Positions 5,684 through 6,557 of a DNA stretch of 6,557 bases are shown here, one piece after another. Both the position numbers and the translations under genes were made by a program. Each line of letters begins with the position of its first letter. Position 1 is the stretch's first letter. The stretch lies in contig JAENWE010000530.1 in the NCBI GenBank assembly GCA_016650185.1, positions 1 to 6,557 on the forward strand, in the 5' to 3' direction. Source of the DNA: Vicinamibacteria bacterium (GTDB lineage: Bacteria; Acidobacteriota; Vicinamibacteria; Fen-336; JAGNNV01). The notes under the pieces were generated by a model. The model saw only the letters and a program-made list of their open reading frames with translations. It was not told where the DNA came from and ran no database searches.

Positions 5684-6557
5684 CGGATGGTCCTGGCGAG
5701 AGTGGCCCCTCGGCTGCCGAGGCCGCGGTTCGTTTCTTCCCTCGCCTCTTCGCCCGGTTTACCCTCCGCCCTTGGACCACCGCCGTGGCCAGCGCGGCGC
5801 GAGGATCCACTACCCCGAAGCCTTGCTGCTCGGGCTTCAGTTCGCTCACCCTCCGGGCGGTGCGAGTCAGAATGGCCTTGATCTCCAGCGGCCGGAGCGA
5901 AGGGCAGGCTTCGATCATCTGAGCCGCGATCGAGGCCACGATGGGTGAGGCGAAGCTGGTTCCGTCCACGTGCTTGTACGATTCCGAGATCACGTTCTGG
6001 TCACGGACTTTCATCGAGACCAGTTGGCGGATCAGCTGGGGGGCGAGGCGGCAGGCGCTGTCCAGGGTTTCGTCGATGCCCGGGTTCTCTGCCAGCACCA
6101 GGGACAGCCTGGAGTCTTCGGTCTGCATGAGCAACGAGAACAGACCCGCCTGCTGGGCGGTGGTCGTTCCCGGCAGAAGCGGCGCGGCGAGCCAGATGCT
6201 CGGCGCCACCAGTTCCGGTTTCTGAAGGCCGTCGATCGTAGGCCCGTAGCTCGACTGGTAGGCCTCCACGCCGATCCGGCTCAGACGATTGCGGTCGTTG
6301 AAGCCTCCGACGGAAAGGGCCGACGGCGAAGACGCAGGCGGCAGCACCGGATGGGTTTTTGCATAGCCTGCGTTGCCAACCGCCGAGCAGACCAGAATTC
6401 CGGCCCGGGTGGCGGCCTCGACACACTCGCAAATCGGATCGTCGAGATAGGTGGCTTCGTAGTCGCCTCCCACACTCACATTGACGATCCTGATGTTGTG
6501 CTTCCGGTGATGCTTCAGAATCCAGTCGAAACCCTTCCTGATATCGCTGTGGGCGAC
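5679..6557 (-). CDS. Subtilisin-like S8 family serine peptidase, C-terminal part (5' partial)
   Basis: The visible 292 residues (numbered from the window edge, base 6557) are the C-terminal part of an S8 peptidase. The reading frame is open through the right edge: codons 1-26 encode VAHSDIRKGFDW and NIRIVNVS, typical subtilase sequence just before the VSVGGD strand. The GTG at 6479 is therefore an internal codon, not the start. N62 in SAVGNAG is the oxyanion-hole Asn; PASSPSALSVGG follows as in other subtilases, then KPELVAP (113-119). S201 in GTSFASP is the catalytic nucleophile. The catalytic Asp and His should lie upstream, outside the window. About 79 residues separate VAP from GTS, against about 17 in subtilisin BPN', so there is an insertion of some 60 residues. 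The domain ends at GFGVVDPRAALATA. A basic tail follows (263-276: nine Arg/Lys in 14), then a Ser/Pro/Ala-rich end. The stop directly abuts the stop of the + strand membrane protein. Family identity is firm; the substrate is unknown. Confidence 0.92.
   Translation of the reverse strand, partial: VAHSDIRKGFDWILKHHRKHNIRIVNVSVGGDYEATYLDDPICECVEAATRAGILVCSAVGNAGYAKTHPVLPPASSPSALSVGGFNDRNRLSRIGVEAYQSSYGPTIDGLQKPELVAPSIWLAAPLLPGTTTAQQAGLFSLLMQTEDSRLSLVLAENPGIDETLDSACRLAPQLIRQLVSMKVRDQNVISESYKHVDGTSFASPIVASIAAQMIEACPSLRPLEIKAILTRTARRVSELKPEQQGFGVVDPRAALATAVVQGRRVNRAKRRGKKRTAASAAEGPLSPGPSA
5708..5722 (+). terminator. Weak candidate hairpin downstream of the + strand operon
   Basis: CCTCGG, a three-base loop (CTG) and CCGAGG can form a six-pair GC-rich stem 30 bases past the membrane-protein stop. 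The following + strand sequence (5729-5741) is only partly T-rich and has no clean U tract. The hairpin lies inside the coding sequence of the S8 peptidase, where it encodes Ala/Ser/Glu codons, so it may be chance in GC-rich DNA. It is listed because it is the nearest stem-loop I noticed after the operon and there is no intergenic room for another. Confidence 0.2.

Noticed and set aside
6477..6479. GTG as the start of the S8 peptidase
   Set aside because: The frame continues upstream with typical subtilase sequence (SDIRKGFDW, NIRIVNVS), so this is an internal Val codon.

Overview
The window is a compact, GC-rich bacterial segment that is almost entirely coding. It holds four genes: three in tandem on the + strand (bases 1-5678) and one on the - strand (5679-6557) that meets them tail to tail. 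The first and last genes run off the window edges. Codons strongly prefer G or C in the third position. The protein types are a YVTN/YncE propeller fused to a phosphoesterase, an imidazolonepropionase-like secreted amidohydrolase, a GT-C-like membrane protein and a subtilisin with an unusual insertion. I associate this mixture with Acidobacteriota or a similar high-GC soil or sediment lineage. That placement is inference: there is no rRNA or marker gene here.

Bases 1-2451 encode a protein with about seven propeller blades (SPDG-like repeats) followed by an alkaline-phosphatase-superfamily phosphoesterase domain. Its true start lies upstream of the window. After 33 bases, 2485-3855 encodes a signal-peptide-bearing metal-dependent amidohydrolase with a complete set of recognisable metal ligands. 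Its stop codon overlaps, as GTGA, the start of the third gene (3852-5678). That gene encodes a polytopic membrane protein resembling lipid-linked-sugar glycosyltransferases of the GT-C/ArnT type, with a C-terminal soluble region of about 190 residues that looks beta-rich.

The - strand gene (5679-6557) is the C-terminal part of a subtilisin-like S8 serine peptidase. The oxyanion-hole Asn and catalytic Ser are visible; the catalytic Asp and His would lie beyond the right edge. The stop codons of the third and fourth genes are back to back (TGATCA), so no intergenic terminator is possible.

Spacing and the GTGA overlap suggest the three + strand genes are one transcription unit whose products act at or outside the inner membrane. 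A shared pathway cannot be read from the sequence. No tRNA, rRNA, CRISPR array, insertion sequence or phage gene was seen, and no stretch over 300 bases lacks a gene. I find no clear evidence of a wholly new system. The best leads are the S8 insertion, the GT-C protein with its C-terminal domain, and the zero-gap convergent junction.
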